In this document: one piece after another, positions 9,786 through 17,768 of the stretch
How positions within the stretch are numbered: position 1 is the stretch's first letter
Layout: every line of letters begins with the position of its first letter
Source: Streptomyces sp. SLBN-31
Lineage (GTDB): Bacteria; Actinomycetota; Actinomycetes; Streptomycetales; Streptomycetaceae
DNA length: 64,000 nt
NCBI RefSeq assembly: GCF_006715395.1
Contig: NZ_VFNC01000002.1
Span: 124,001 to 188,000, forward strand
Reading direction: 5' to 3'
The notes under the pieces: generated by a model
Told to the model about the DNA's origin: nothing
Databases searched by the model: none
Seen by the model: only the letters and a program-made list of their open reading frames with translations
Made by a program: the position numbers and the translations under genes

Positions 9786-10133
9786 TCAGCGCAGGGCCTC
9801 GATCCCGGTGATCTCCAGTTCCCGGCCGCTGCGCAGGTCGGTGGACGGTATGTCGCAGCGCGGGCACCAGAAGAACGGGGGCATGCCCACCGGGAACTCC
9901 TCGGCGCACGGGCCGCAGTAGGCCTGTGCGGGGACCTGCTCGACCACGAGCCGGGCGGCGGCCAGGGCCGTGCCGTCACGGGCCACTTCGAAGGCGAAGT
10001 CCAGGGCGTCCGGGACGACACCCGACAACTCGCCCACCCGGACGGTCACCGCCGAGACGGTCTCCGTTCCGTCCGCCCGGGCCAGTTCATCGGCCCGCTC
10101 GATGATCGCGGTCGCGATCGACAGTTCGTGCAC
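9786..10133 (-). CDS. hypA: Hydrogenase nickel metallochaperone HypA
   Basis: 115-aa HypA, which binds Ni through its N-terminal MHE and Zn through two Cys pairs and works with HypB. It begins MHELSIATAII and has C-x2-C (CGPC) and C-x2-C (CPRC) zinc-site pairs. The start is GTG at 10133. It is the last gene of the minus-strand structural operon, 7 nt after the 61-aa gene, so hypA is transcribed with the structural genes while all other hyp genes are on the opposite strand. Confidence 0.94.
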   Translation of the reverse strand: MHELSIATAIIERADELARADGTETVSAVTVRVGELSGVVPDALDFAFEVARDGTALAAARLVVEQVPAQAYCGPCAEEFPVGMPPFFWCPRCDIPSTDLRSGRELEITGIEALR

Positions 10134-10140
10134 GGCCGGC

Positions 10141-10326
10141 TCACGGATACCGGTGGCCCGCGCGCAAGCCTCCGGCCATCCGGTAGATCCGCAACTCGCG
10201 CCGCAGACTCGGGAACTCGCGGACGAACAGCGCCAGCGCCACGGCCCCGGCCAGGGCGGCCTCGGCCATCAGCAACCGACGTCCCGACGTCCCGTCCTGT
10301 GCGCGCTCTCTTCGTTGGATCTTCAT
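10141..10326 (-). CDS. Small membrane protein of the hydrogenase operon
   Basis: 61-aa protein with a basic N terminus (MKIQRRERAQ), one hydrophobic segment at about residues 20-35 (MAEAALAGAVALALFV) and an arginine-rich C-terminal tail, so a single-pass membrane microprotein is likely. It has a good Shine-Dalgarno (GGGAG, 5 nt before ATG 10326) and sits 19 nt after the His-rich gene and 7 nt before hypA in the same direction. No function is known to me. It could tether the otherwise cytoplasmic hydrogenase to the membrane; this is inference. Confidence 0.6.
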   Translation of the reverse strand: MKIQRRERAQDGTSGRRLLMAEAALAGAVALALFVREFPSLRRELRIYRMAGGLRAGHRYP

Positions 10327-10345
10327 TCCGGCTCCCTGCTGTTCC

Positions 10346-10552
10346 TCATCCCGGCGGGATGTTCGGCATGACGTCCAGCAGGGCGTCGTGCCGCTTCCAA
10401 TGGATCCCGGTGGAGCGGCGCGCGTCGGCGGTGCCGTCCTCGTGATGCCCGGTCTGATGGCCGTACGGCCCCACGTTGCCCTGGTGCATACCGCGCACGT
10501 GCCCGGTCGAGTCGGGCTTGGCCTGGGGTCGGCCGACTCTGATGGTGCCCAT
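10346..10552 (-). CDS. Histidine-rich 68-aa protein of the hydrogenase operon
   Basis: Small soluble protein starting MGTIRVGRPQAKPDS, with seven histidines in 68 residues, mostly between residues 18 and 51 (GHVRGMHQ, GHQTGHHEDG, HWKRHD), and no cysteine. ATG 10552 is preceded by AAGGAGA at proper distance. The frame is open further upstream, but that part is the out-of-phase shadow of the DUF5947 gene. It lies between DUF5947 and the 61-aa gene in the hydrogenase operon. The histidine pattern suggests metal (nickel) binding, but this is inference and no family was recognised. Confidence 0.65.
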   Translation of the reverse strand: MGTIRVGRPQAKPDSTGHVRGMHQGNVGPYGHQTGHHEDGTADARRSTGIHWKRHDALLDVMPNIPPG

Positions 10553-10593
10553 GGATGGTCTCCTTCCTCGCCTCCGCGCCGCGGAGTGCGGGC

Positions 10594-11190
10594 TCATGGC
10601 CGCTCGGTGAGGTCCTCGAAGAACCGATCGACAGCGGGCCAGATCCGGCCGCCGCCGGAGAGGCCCCGCCATTCCCGGCGTACGACGGCGACCATCCGGT
10701 AGCAGTCGTCGACGGGGACGATCCAGTGGTGGTCGTTGCCGTGGACGGTGTTCACGAGAAGTGCCTCCACGTCGGGTTCCACGGAGGCGAGCTGCGGACA
10801 CGCCGAGGCCAGCCGCTGCCAGGCCTCCGCGTCGACTTCCCACCGCATGGTCCCGGCCGGGCTGGGGCCCTCGGCGGTGACCGTGCCGTCGGCCCGGGGC
10901 ACGAAGAAGACCAGGCCGACCGGCACGCCCAGGGCATCAGTGTCCACCCGGGGCAGGCGGATCCGCCTGCGGGGGACGAGCCGGTAGCGTCCCTGCTCGG
11001 CACTCCCGTCGGCGAACAGCACCGAGCACGGGCCGCAGGCGCAGCACACCTGCTCGTCCGCGGTGTCGTAGAGGTGAGGGTGCTCGTCGGGCACGGGCGC
11101 GGCGCACAGGTCACACCGCTCCGCCTCGGGCACCGCGCTTCGGTCGGCGGAGGAGCGGATGAGGCGGGCCAGAGCGCCGTCCGTGGTCAC
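10594..11190 (-). CDS. DUF5947 family protein
   Basis: 198-aa protein starting VTTDGALARL at GTG 11190, overlapping the stop of the NifU-like gene (GTGA). It has two Cys pairs near the N terminus (CDLCAAP and CCACGPC), which look like a zinc or iron site, then a mixed domain with PRADGTVTAEGPSPAG and a tryptophan-rich end. I recognise it as the DUF5947 type found beside actinobacterial group 1h hydrogenases; the role is not established. The open frame extends to 11403 but overlaps the NifU-like coding region, so the short start is chosen. Confidence 0.75.
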   Translation of the reverse strand: MTTDGALARLIRSSADRSAVPEAERCDLCAAPVPDEHPHLYDTADEQVCCACGPCSVLFADGSAEQGRYRLVPRRRIRLPRVDTDALGVPVGLVFFVPRADGTVTAEGPSPAGTMRWEVDAEAWQRLASACPQLASVEPDVEALLVNTVHGNDHHWIVPVDDCYRMVAVVRREWRGLSGGGRIWPAVDRFFEDLTERP

Positions 11191-11741
11191 GGTGTGCCTC
11201 GGTGGGTGAGCGTGGTCAGCGGTACGAAGGCCGGCGGCGCCGTGGTCGGCTCCGGTTCCACCGCGGTCAGCTCCGGAGCGACGGCGAGCACCGCCTCGCG
11301 GACCGCGGCGGTCACGTCGTTCGTTCCGCCGCCGCATCCGGAGCCGCAGCCTCCACCGGCCGTCAGCCGCACGCGGCCCACCTCTCCGTCCACGCCGGCC
11401 CACTCCACGTCGCCGCCGCGTTCCCGGACGGCCGGCCGCAGCCGCTCGACCGCGCGGGCCGCCCGGCGCTCGACGGGCTCCGGGTGGACCCCGTGCAGCA
11501 CCAGAAGGTGACCCAGCAACTCGTCGTCGGCCAGACGTTCGGACAGCTGCGTGTCCGCGTGATCCATCACCCGGGCCAGTGCCTCGCCGTAGACCTCGGT
11601 GAGCAGCCGTACCGCCTCGATCGCGGAGCGGGTGGTCGGGCCCGGAGCGGACTCGAGGCCTTCCAGAACCTGGTCCAGACGGGCGAGCCGGGACTCCACG
11701 GCCGGGTCCGCAAGGCGCTCGGCGGTCGTGGCGTCAGCCAT
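11187..11741 (-). CDS. NifU-like protein of the hydrogenase operon
   Basis: 184 aa. The C-terminal half (about 85-160) resembles the NifU C-terminal (Nfu) Fe-S scaffold domain, but the Cys motif sits in an unusual glycine-rich loop, GGGCGSGCGGG, with C-x2-C spacing retained. The N-terminal half is helical with no motif I recognise. It overlaps hhyL by 8 nt at its start and DUF5947 by 4 nt at its end. A dedicated role in supplying Fe-S clusters to the hydrogenase small subunit or an electron acceptor is likely, inferred from position. Confidence 0.8.
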   Translation of the reverse strand: MADATTAERLADPAVESRLARLDQVLEGLESAPGPTTRSAIEAVRLLTEVYGEALARVMDHADTQLSERLADDELLGHLLVLHGVHPEPVERRAARAVERLRPAVRERGGDVEWAGVDGEVGRVRLTAGGGCGSGCGGGTNDVTAAVREAVLAVAPELTAVEPEPTTAPPAFVPLTTLTHRGTP

Positions 11742-13527
11742 GGTTCGCGCCGTACGTCGGCGAGTGCAGGGTGGTCAGCGTCTTGCCCTTGCCGACGTAC
11801 ATGTGCACTCCGCACGGCAGACAGGGGTCGAAGCTGCGGACGGTGCGCATGATGTCGACGCCCTTGAAGTCGTCGGGCCCGTTCTCCTCGAAGATGGGCT
11901 GGCCCTGCACGGCGTCCTCGTAGGGGCCGGGGGTGCCGAACTTGTCGCGGGGACTGGCGTTCCACGGGGTGGGCGGATACGGGTGGTAGTTGGCGATCTT
12001 CTTGTCCTTGATCACCAGGTGGTGGGAGAGGACACCACGCACCGCCTCGTGGAAGCCGCAGCCGATCGCCTCGTCGGGCACCTCGAAGTTCTCGAACACC
12101 TTGGTGTCGCCGGCCCGCACGAGGCCCATGGCCTCTTCGAGGAACTGCAGGGCCATGGCGGCCGCGTAGGCGACGAAGTACGGCCGGGCGCGGTCCCGTT
12201 CGATGGTGTTGCTCCACTTCGGGATGCGCCACTCCAGGGTCGTCTCCGGCAGCGACTCGCCCTTGGGCAGCGAGATGCGCACGCTGTTGCCGGTGGCCTT
12301 GACGTACGGCGTGTCGACCAGGCCGCTCAGCGCGGTGGACCAGAGACGGGCGAGGGGGCCGCCGCCGGTGTCGAGGGCGAGGTGGTCGCCGCTGCGCCGG
12401 TCGTACCAGCGCGGGCTCATCACCCAGCTGTACTTGTCGTCGAAGTCGCGCTTCTGCGGCACGGGGACAGTGGTCTGGTTCCAGGGGTGGCGCATGTCGA
12501 CGGGGTTGCCGAGCGGGTCGTGGGTGACGAAGGGCTTCTCGTTGACCCAGTCCTCGTAGTAGGAGCTGCCGAGCATGATCCGCAGTCCGAGGTTGATGTC
12601 GACGAGGTTGTTGGTGACCAGTTCGCCGTCGACGACGATGCCGGGGGTGACGTACATCGCCTTGCCCCAGGCGTTCATGTTCTCGTAGCGGTAGTCGACG
12701 ACATCGGGGTCCTGGAAGGCGCCCCAGCAGCCCAGCAGGACGCGGCGGCGGCCGACCTCCTCGTAGCCCGGCAGCGCCTCGTAGAAGAAGTCGAAGACGT
12801 CGTCGTTCATGGCGACGGCCTTCTTGACGAAGTCGATGACCCGCATGAGCCGGCTGAGGTAGTCGGTGAAGACGGTCGGCTGCGGCAGCGTCCCCACGCC
12901 GCCGGGGTACAGCGTGGAGGGGTGGACGTGCCGCCCCTCCATCAGGCAGAACATCTCGCGGGTGACCCGGCTGACCTTCAGGGCCTCCTTGTACACCTCA
13001 CCCTCGAAGGGGTTGAAGGCCTTCATGATGTCGGCGATGGTGCGGTAGCCGTGGATGTCCCCGCGGGGGGCGTCGGTGCGCTCGGCGCGGGCGAGCACGC
13101 CGGGGTTGGTGGCCTTGACCATGGCCTCGCAGAAGTCCACGAACACCAGGTTGTCCTGGAAGATCGTGTGGTCGAACATGTACTCGGCCGCTTCACCGAG
13201 GTTGACGATGTGCTCGGCGAGTCGCGGCGGCTTGACCCCGTAGGCCATCTGCTGGGCGTAGTCGGAGCAGGTGGTGTGGTTGTCGCCGCAGATGCCGCAG
13301 ATGCGGGAGGTGATGAAGCCCGCGTCGCGGGGGTCCTTGCCCTTCATGAACACCGAGTAGCCGCGGAACAGTGACGACGTGCTGTGGCACTCCACGACTT
13401 CCCGGTTGGCGAAGTCGATCTTAGTGTAGATGCCCAGGTTGCCGATGATGCGGGTGATCGGGTCCCAGGACATGTCCACGAGCTGCGGCGGCTTGCGTCC
13501 CGTGGGCCGGGACTCGGTTGTGGTCAT
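11734..13527 (-). CDS. hhyL: [NiFe]-hydrogenase large subunit, group 1h
   Basis: 597-aa catalytic subunit that holds the NiFe(CN)2CO site and splits H2. The N-terminal ligand motif is RICGICG (Cys77, Cys80); the C-terminal one is DPCLPCGVH (Cys569, Cys572, His575), followed by a 22-residue tail that the M52 protease should remove. Full length, no frameshift. The closest type by motif and gene neighbours is the high-affinity, oxygen-insensitive hydrogenase used by actinobacteria to scavenge atmospheric H2 during starvation or sporulation. It is preceded 64 nt upstream by hhyS and overlaps the NifU-like gene. Confidence 0.95.
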   Translation of the reverse strand: MTTTESRPTGRKPPQLVDMSWDPITRIIGNLGIYTKIDFANREVVECHSTSSLFRGYSVFMKGKDPRDAGFITSRICGICGDNHTTCSDYAQQMAYGVKPPRLAEHIVNLGEAAEYMFDHTIFQDNLVFVDFCEAMVKATNPGVLARAERTDAPRGDIHGYRTIADIMKAFNPFEGEVYKEALKVSRVTREMFCLMEGRHVHPSTLYPGGVGTLPQPTVFTDYLSRLMRVIDFVKKAVAMNDDVFDFFYEALPGYEEVGRRRVLLGCWGAFQDPDVVDYRYENMNAWGKAMYVTPGIVVDGELVTNNLVDINLGLRIMLGSSYYEDWVNEKPFVTHDPLGNPVDMRHPWNQTTVPVPQKRDFDDKYSWVMSPRWYDRRSGDHLALDTGGGPLARLWSTALSGLVDTPYVKATGNSVRISLPKGESLPETTLEWRIPKWSNTIERDRARPYFVAYAAAMALQFLEEAMGLVRAGDTKVFENFEVPDEAIGCGFHEAVRGVLSHHLVIKDKKIANYHPYPPTPWNASPRDKFGTPGPYEDAVQGQPIFEENGPDDFKGVDIMRTVRSFDPCLPCGVHMYVGKGKTLTTLHSPTYGANHG

Positions 13528-13591
13528 CGCTGTTACTGCCCCTTGCTGTCGGTGTTCGGTCGCTGCGTGGTGGGGTGGGTCTCGCGCGTGG

Positions 13592-14680
13592 TCAGGGCCG
13601 CCAGTAGGGGTCGTAACCGCTGGTCAGCTTGCGCTTGTTGTGGCGCCACTTGGGTTCGTGGTTCACCAGCTCGTTGGTGAAGCCGCGCAGGCGGCGGATG
13701 ACGGCGCCGTACGGCTTGACGATCATCGATGACAGCGTCCCGCCGGGCGGCTCGTCCATGAACGGCATGAACGCGTCAGGGAAGCCGGGCATCGTGCAAC
13801 CGATGCAGATGCCTCCGACGTTCGGGCAGCCGCCGATGCCGGCCATCCAGCCGCGTTTGGGGACGTTGCAGTTGACGACCGGCCCCCAACAGCCCGTCTT
13901 CACGAGGCACTTGGGTGAGTTGTAGTCCTTGGCGAAGTTGCCCTGCTCGTAGTACGAGCCTCGGTCGCAGCCCTCGTGGACCGTCTTTCCGAACAGCCAT
14001 TGCGGACGCAGCATGTGGTCCAGCGGGGGCGGCGGAGCGGATCCGGCGGCGTGGTAGAGGACCCAGATCAGGGTCTCCATGAAGTTCTCGGGCTGGATCG
14101 GGCAGCCGGGGACGTTCACGACGGGCAGGGCGCCCTGGGACCTGAAGTCCCAGCCCAGATAGTCCGCCAGGCCCATGCAGCCGGTCGGGTTGCCGGCCAT
14201 CGCGTGGATGCCGCCGAAGGTGGCACAGGTGCCGGCGGCCACCACCGCCCAGGCCTTGGGGGCGAGTTGGTCGATCCACCAGTTCAGGGTCTGCGGCTCA
14301 CCGGTCTCGGGGTCGTTGCCGAACGACGTCCAGTAGCCGTCGCCCTCGATGATGTTCTGGTTGGGAATCGAGCCCTCGATGACGAGGATGAACGGGGCCA
14401 GCTCACCGCGTGCCGCCGCCCGATAGGGGGCGAGGAAGTCCTCGCCGCCCAGGCTCGGCGAGAGCACCTTGTTGACCAGGTTCACCTTCGGCAGGCCCGG
14501 GATCAGGCCGAGCACCAGGTCCTCGATGGAGGGCTGGTCGGCGGCCGTCAGGGAGACGGTGTCGCCGTCGCAGCTCATGCCCTCGGAGATCCAGAGGATG
14601 TGGATCTCGTCGAAGCCCTGCCGGTCCTCGGCGCGGTCGGGTTCGCCGCTGACCTCGGTGGTGCTGCTATGGGTTGTCAT
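13592..14680 (-). CDS. hhyS: [NiFe]-hydrogenase small subunit, group 1h
   Basis: 362-aa electron-transfer subunit carrying three Fe-S clusters. The proximal cluster motif, normally CxxC, reads CDGD (Cys37, Asp40), the known Asp substitution of group 1h enzymes. Other ligands are visible in GTCATFGG, VPGCPIQP, KCLVKTGCWGPVVNC and GGICIGCTMPGFPD. No twin-arginine signal or C-terminal anchor is present, so the enzyme is cytoplasmic or membrane-associated via partners. ATG 14680 has GGAGG 10 nt upstream; the frame open to 14839 is the shadow of the preceding gene, whose stop lies one base before this start. Confidence 0.95.
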   Translation of the reverse strand: MTTHSSTTEVSGEPDRAEDRQGFDEIHILWISEGMSCDGDTVSLTAADQPSIEDLVLGLIPGLPKVNLVNKVLSPSLGGEDFLAPYRAAARGELAPFILVIEGSIPNQNIIEGDGYWTSFGNDPETGEPQTLNWWIDQLAPKAWAVVAAGTCATFGGIHAMAGNPTGCMGLADYLGWDFRSQGALPVVNVPGCPIQPENFMETLIWVLYHAAGSAPPPPLDHMLRPQWLFGKTVHEGCDRGSYYEQGNFAKDYNSPKCLVKTGCWGPVVNCNVPKRGWMAGIGGCPNVGGICIGCTMPGFPDAFMPFMDEPPGGTLSSMIVKPYGAVIRRLRGFTNELVNHEPKWRHNKRKLTSGYDPYWRP

Positions 14681-14681
14681 G

Positions 14682-16181
14682 TCAGCGGCCTCCGCTGCGG
14701 GGGGTGTCGGAGTCGGTCGAACCGAGTGGTTCGAGCTCGTCGGGGCGGAAGTAGTGGAAACGGCCGTACCAGGTGTGCAGTTCGGCCGCCGGATCGTCGT
14801 CAAGGGTGACGGCGAGGTGCACACTGCCGTCCACGTCATGGAAGACGGCAGCCACCTCGGCGGTCCGTCCGGCCAGGAACATGTCCTGGGCGTCGGCGCC
14901 CTGTCGCCGCGGGCGAAGCCGGACGCGGCTGCCGCCGCCCAGCGGCACGCCGTCGACCAGCACCGTGTCCGTGGACGGAGACAGACCGTCGTCGGCGCCC
15001 TCCTGCCACCAGGCGGGACGTTCGGCGGGAGGGGTGGGCGGGGTGACCGGGGACAGGGAGCGGATGGCGCCGTGCAGCCGTTCGAAGACCTCGGTGGGCA
15101 TGGTGTCGACCCGGTCGAGGATCGCGGCGGCCCGCGGATCGGTGGCGCGTGCCTCGCGCTTCTCCTCGTCGGTCAGCAGCATCGTGCGCAGGGTGAGGAT
15201 CTCGTCGATCTCCCCCGCGTCGTGCAGGTCACCCGGGCTTTCCGGGGCTACCTGCGGATGGTCCGGAAGGATGATCGGCGAGGCGAGCAGGACATGTCCG
15301 ACGGCGCCGGCGGGGGAATCGCTCTCTGCCGGTTCGCCGCCGAGGACGGGGAAGCTGAATTCGTTGCGGCATGCGTCCGCATGAGCGCGCAGGTCCTCGG
15401 GCGGGTCGATCAATGAGGCGAACTCGACGCCGTCACCGCCGATGAGCGTGTGGATGGCGATGAGCGCGCGGCGCAACGCCTCGTCGCGCAGGGTCCGCGG
15501 ATCAGGGGCGGGGCCGGTGTTCACGGTGCGTAGGCGCAGCCGGCAGAGGTTCTCCCCGAGCCGCTCGGCACTCACGGTCGTGCTCGCCCGTACCTCCTCG
15601 CGACGGCGCACCACCCGCCCGACGTCCTGCGGCAGTGCCTCGACGTCCATGCCGGCCGCGGCTCCGGTCGTCACAGTGCGTTCACCCTGGAGGAGGTCAT
15701 CCACCGGGACCGCGATGTCGACTTCGCAGGGCACCGCCTCGTCGAAGGTCAGATGCACGGTGCCGTCATCGGTGAGCAGCGACTCGACGGCGCGGTGGCC
15801 ACCGTCGCGGCGGGTCCTCTCCACCTGCTTGCGCTGCATCTGCAGATATCGAAGCCTCACCCGCAGGAGCGCGTCGGGCCGCCGGATCCTCAGCAGACAC
15901 TCCGTCTGCTGGTACCAGGAGTCGGCGGACCCGGACACTCCAGGGATGACGGGTCCGTTCTGCTCCACCCAGTCCCGCGGGAACAGCACCCCGAACTGCC
16001 ACCGGACGCGGTTCTTGGCCGACGACCGCCGGTAGGGATACAGGAGGTAGCCCTCGTAGAGGACCGCGTCGGCTACGGCGCCCAACTGTTCGAAGGCTCT
16101 CGGGGCCTGGTCGGAAGGCAGGTCTTTGGCGCCTGTCGTGGCAGCGGACGCCATGCCGCCCTCGACCGATCCGTCCGGCAT
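14682..16181 (-). CDS. Conserved unknown protein, first gene of the hydrogenase operon
   Basis: 499-aa soluble protein that I cannot assign to a characterised family. The N-terminal 100 residues (VLYEGYLLYPYRRSSAKN, QFGVLFPRDW) and a C-terminal segment with DVDGSVHLAVTLDDDPA and WYGRFHYFRPDELEP look structured; the middle is acidic, with a DEILTLRTMLLTDEEKREA helix. There are only three Cys (residues about 94, 156, 272) and no membrane segment. ATG 16181 has an excellent GAGGAGG. Its stop is one base from hhyS, so it is made with the hydrogenase and is probably an assembly or targeting factor; the exact role is open. Confidence 0.75.
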   Translation of the reverse strand: MPDGSVEGGMASAATTGAKDLPSDQAPRAFEQLGAVADAVLYEGYLLYPYRRSSAKNRVRWQFGVLFPRDWVEQNGPVIPGVSGSADSWYQQTECLLRIRRPDALLRVRLRYLQMQRKQVERTRRDGGHRAVESLLTDDGTVHLTFDEAVPCEVDIAVPVDDLLQGERTVTTGAAAGMDVEALPQDVGRVVRRREEVRASTTVSAERLGENLCRLRLRTVNTGPAPDPRTLRDEALRRALIAIHTLIGGDGVEFASLIDPPEDLRAHADACRNEFSFPVLGGEPAESDSPAGAVGHVLLASPIILPDHPQVAPESPGDLHDAGEIDEILTLRTMLLTDEEKREARATDPRAAAILDRVDTMPTEVFERLHGAIRSLSPVTPPTPPAERPAWWQEGADDGLSPSTDTVLVDGVPLGGGSRVRLRPRRQGADAQDMFLAGRTAEVAAVFHDVDGSVHLAVTLDDDPAAELHTWYGRFHYFRPDELEPLGSTDSDTPRSGGR

Positions 16182-16736
16182 CGCGCCTCCTCGTCTTCGC
16201 GTGCACGCCCATGCCTGCCACCACCGTCACATCGTTCACGCACCCTCGCCTCCCACGGCGCGGCGTGGTTGAGCCGTTGGAGCGAATACTCGGGATGCTC
16301 GGGTGTGGTTGGCGTCCGCAAGGGACATGAGGATCGGTCCAGCCTGGGGTGATTCAGCTGGTGTGAGTGGATACGGGCCAGGCGGTGGTGAGCGTGACCT
16401 CGCAGGGCTTGCGGCCCTTGTGTGGGGCGCGCAGTTGATGCCCGTTCCCCGCGTACTTCTGCCACCCCCGCAGGGCGGTGGGCCGGTGATCGACCAGGCC
16501 ACCGTGGGGGCCCGAACGTCTGGCGGCGAGACTCACCGCACAACCGAGAATCCAACGCTCACTCAGTAAGCGTCCTCGGTGGATCCGGCTCCCTCAATGA
16601 GCTCACGGCAGTTCCGCGACTCAGCCCCACCTGCCGTTTGATCACGATCAGGTGAAGATGCGAAACATGAGGCAACCACACACTTTCTTCACCAGTCACA
16701 CACCTGCACGACATCAAGCGCCTCTCAGAGGGAACC
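16182..16736. promoter_or_regulatory. Divergent intergenic region upstream of the hhy operon
   Basis: 555 nt without a convincing gene between the divergent hydrogenase structural operon and the next plus-strand gene. It must contain the promoter of the hhy operon. On the minus strand, 16400-16530 encodes a peptide of natural-looking composition (LRGWQKYAGNGHQLRAPHKG) without start signals, possibly a remnant. No clear -35/-10 or operator was recognised. Confidence 0.4.
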
Positions 16737-17360
16737 ATGAGCAACCAATACCCGCAGCAGCCCCAGCCCGGCTGGGGCCAGCAGCCCTACGGGCAGCCTC
16801 CCTTCCCGCCGCAGCCCCCGAAGAAGACCGGTCCCGGGAAGATCATCGGCCTGGGCTGCCTCGGCATCGTCGGACTCATCGTGGTCATCGGCGTCATCGG
16901 CGCCCTTCTCGGCGGCGGCTCGGACTCGAAGAAGTCCAGCGGCTCGAACGACGTCAAGGCCGCCGCTTCTCCGTCATCGAGCAGCAAGCCCGCCGACGCC
17001 GGAAAGTCCAAGAGCAGCGAGCCGAAGGCCAGCCCCACGAAGACGAAGAGGGCGGAGAAGAAGACCGTCGTCTTCAAGGTGTGGGGAACCGCCCCCGCCG
17101 GCGCCCTCGGCTCGCTGGACATCACGTACGGCTCGGACTCCGACACTCGCAAGGGGACTTTCAAGAACGGCAAGTTCGAAGCCACGCTGCCCCTGAACAA
17201 GGACGCCATGTACTACAACGTCATGGCTCAGCTCCAGGGCTCCGGGGACATCAACTGCTCCGTCACCGTGGACGGCAAGACGAAGAAGGGCCACGCGTCC
17301 GGCGGCTACAACATCTGCAATGCGCAGCTGAGTTCCGGACTGCTCGGCGGCTGGGAGTAA
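16737..17360 (+). CDS. Membrane-anchored extracellular protein, MmpS-like architecture
   Basis: 207 aa. Layout: cytoplasmic Pro/Gln/Gly-rich tail (1-35), one transmembrane segment (about 38-60, IIGLGCLGIVGLIVVIGVIGA), a Ser/Lys/Ala-rich linker (65-110), then a small extracellular beta domain (about 112-205) with two Cys (DINCSVTVDG and GYNICNAQ) likely in a disulfide. This layout resembles actinobacterial MmpS-like or DUF4190-type cell-surface proteins; function unknown. Monocistronic, followed by a perfect hairpin at 17380-17411. Confidence 0.75.
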   Translation: MSNQYPQQPQPGWGQQPYGQPPFPPQPPKKTGPGKIIGLGCLGIVGLIVVIGVIGALLGGGSDSKKSSGSNDVKAAASPSSSSKPADAGKSKSSEPKASPTKTKRAEKKTVVFKVWGTAPAGALGSLDITYGSDSDTRKGTFKNGKFEATLPLNKDAMYYNVMAQLQGSGDINCSVTVDGKTKKGHASGGYNICNAQLSSGLLGGWE

Positions 17361-17379
17361 CCACCTGCCCTCCTGGACC

Positions 17380-17411
17380 AGGCCCGGCCGCACCCCATGG
17401 CGGCCGGGCCT
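17380..17411 (+). terminator. Hairpin terminator
   Basis: Perfect 12-bp inverted repeat AGGCCCGGCCGC / GCGGCCGGGCCT with an 8-nt loop, 20 nt after the stop of the membrane-anchored protein. Confidence 0.7.
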
Positions 17412-17768
17412 CAGTAGTGAGACCACCGGGAGGGATATCGATGGCGCAAGGGAACACCCGGCAAGACGTGGCTGCTCGTGACGCACACGGCCGGGTCGGC
17501 CAATGCTCCGGCGAGCAGATCGTGGAGCCTATGGGTGCCGGCGTACACCACCGACGGGCTCGCGGTGTTGCCATCCTCATGCCCGCGGGACGGTGGCATG
17601 CCCGGCGCCAACGCCTTCCCGGCCACTCCACGGTCGCGAGGCCACATCCTCGGACCGGGCAGGCGGAGCACAACAGGATCTCATCTGGCGGCAACAGGAG
17701 TGCCGCGGCAGTGATCCCCGCTAGGGTTCACCCGTCGTCCACAAGTGCTCTCGGCGGGGGTTTGGTTC
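17412..17768. other. Gene-free stretch before the kinase
   Basis: About 350 nt with no supported gene. Minus-strand open frames here lack ribosome binding sites. It probably carries the promoter of the downstream kinase. Confidence 0.4.

Noticed and set aside
14840..16100. Long plus-strand frames opposite the hydrogenase operon genes
   Set aside because: Antisense shadows of GC-rich genes; no start signals and no recognisable protein.
16354..16536. Minus-strand ORF with natural-looking composition (LRGWQKYAGNGHQL) upstream of the hhy operon
   Set aside because: No ribosome binding site and no family match; might be a small relic, but not enough to call a gene.
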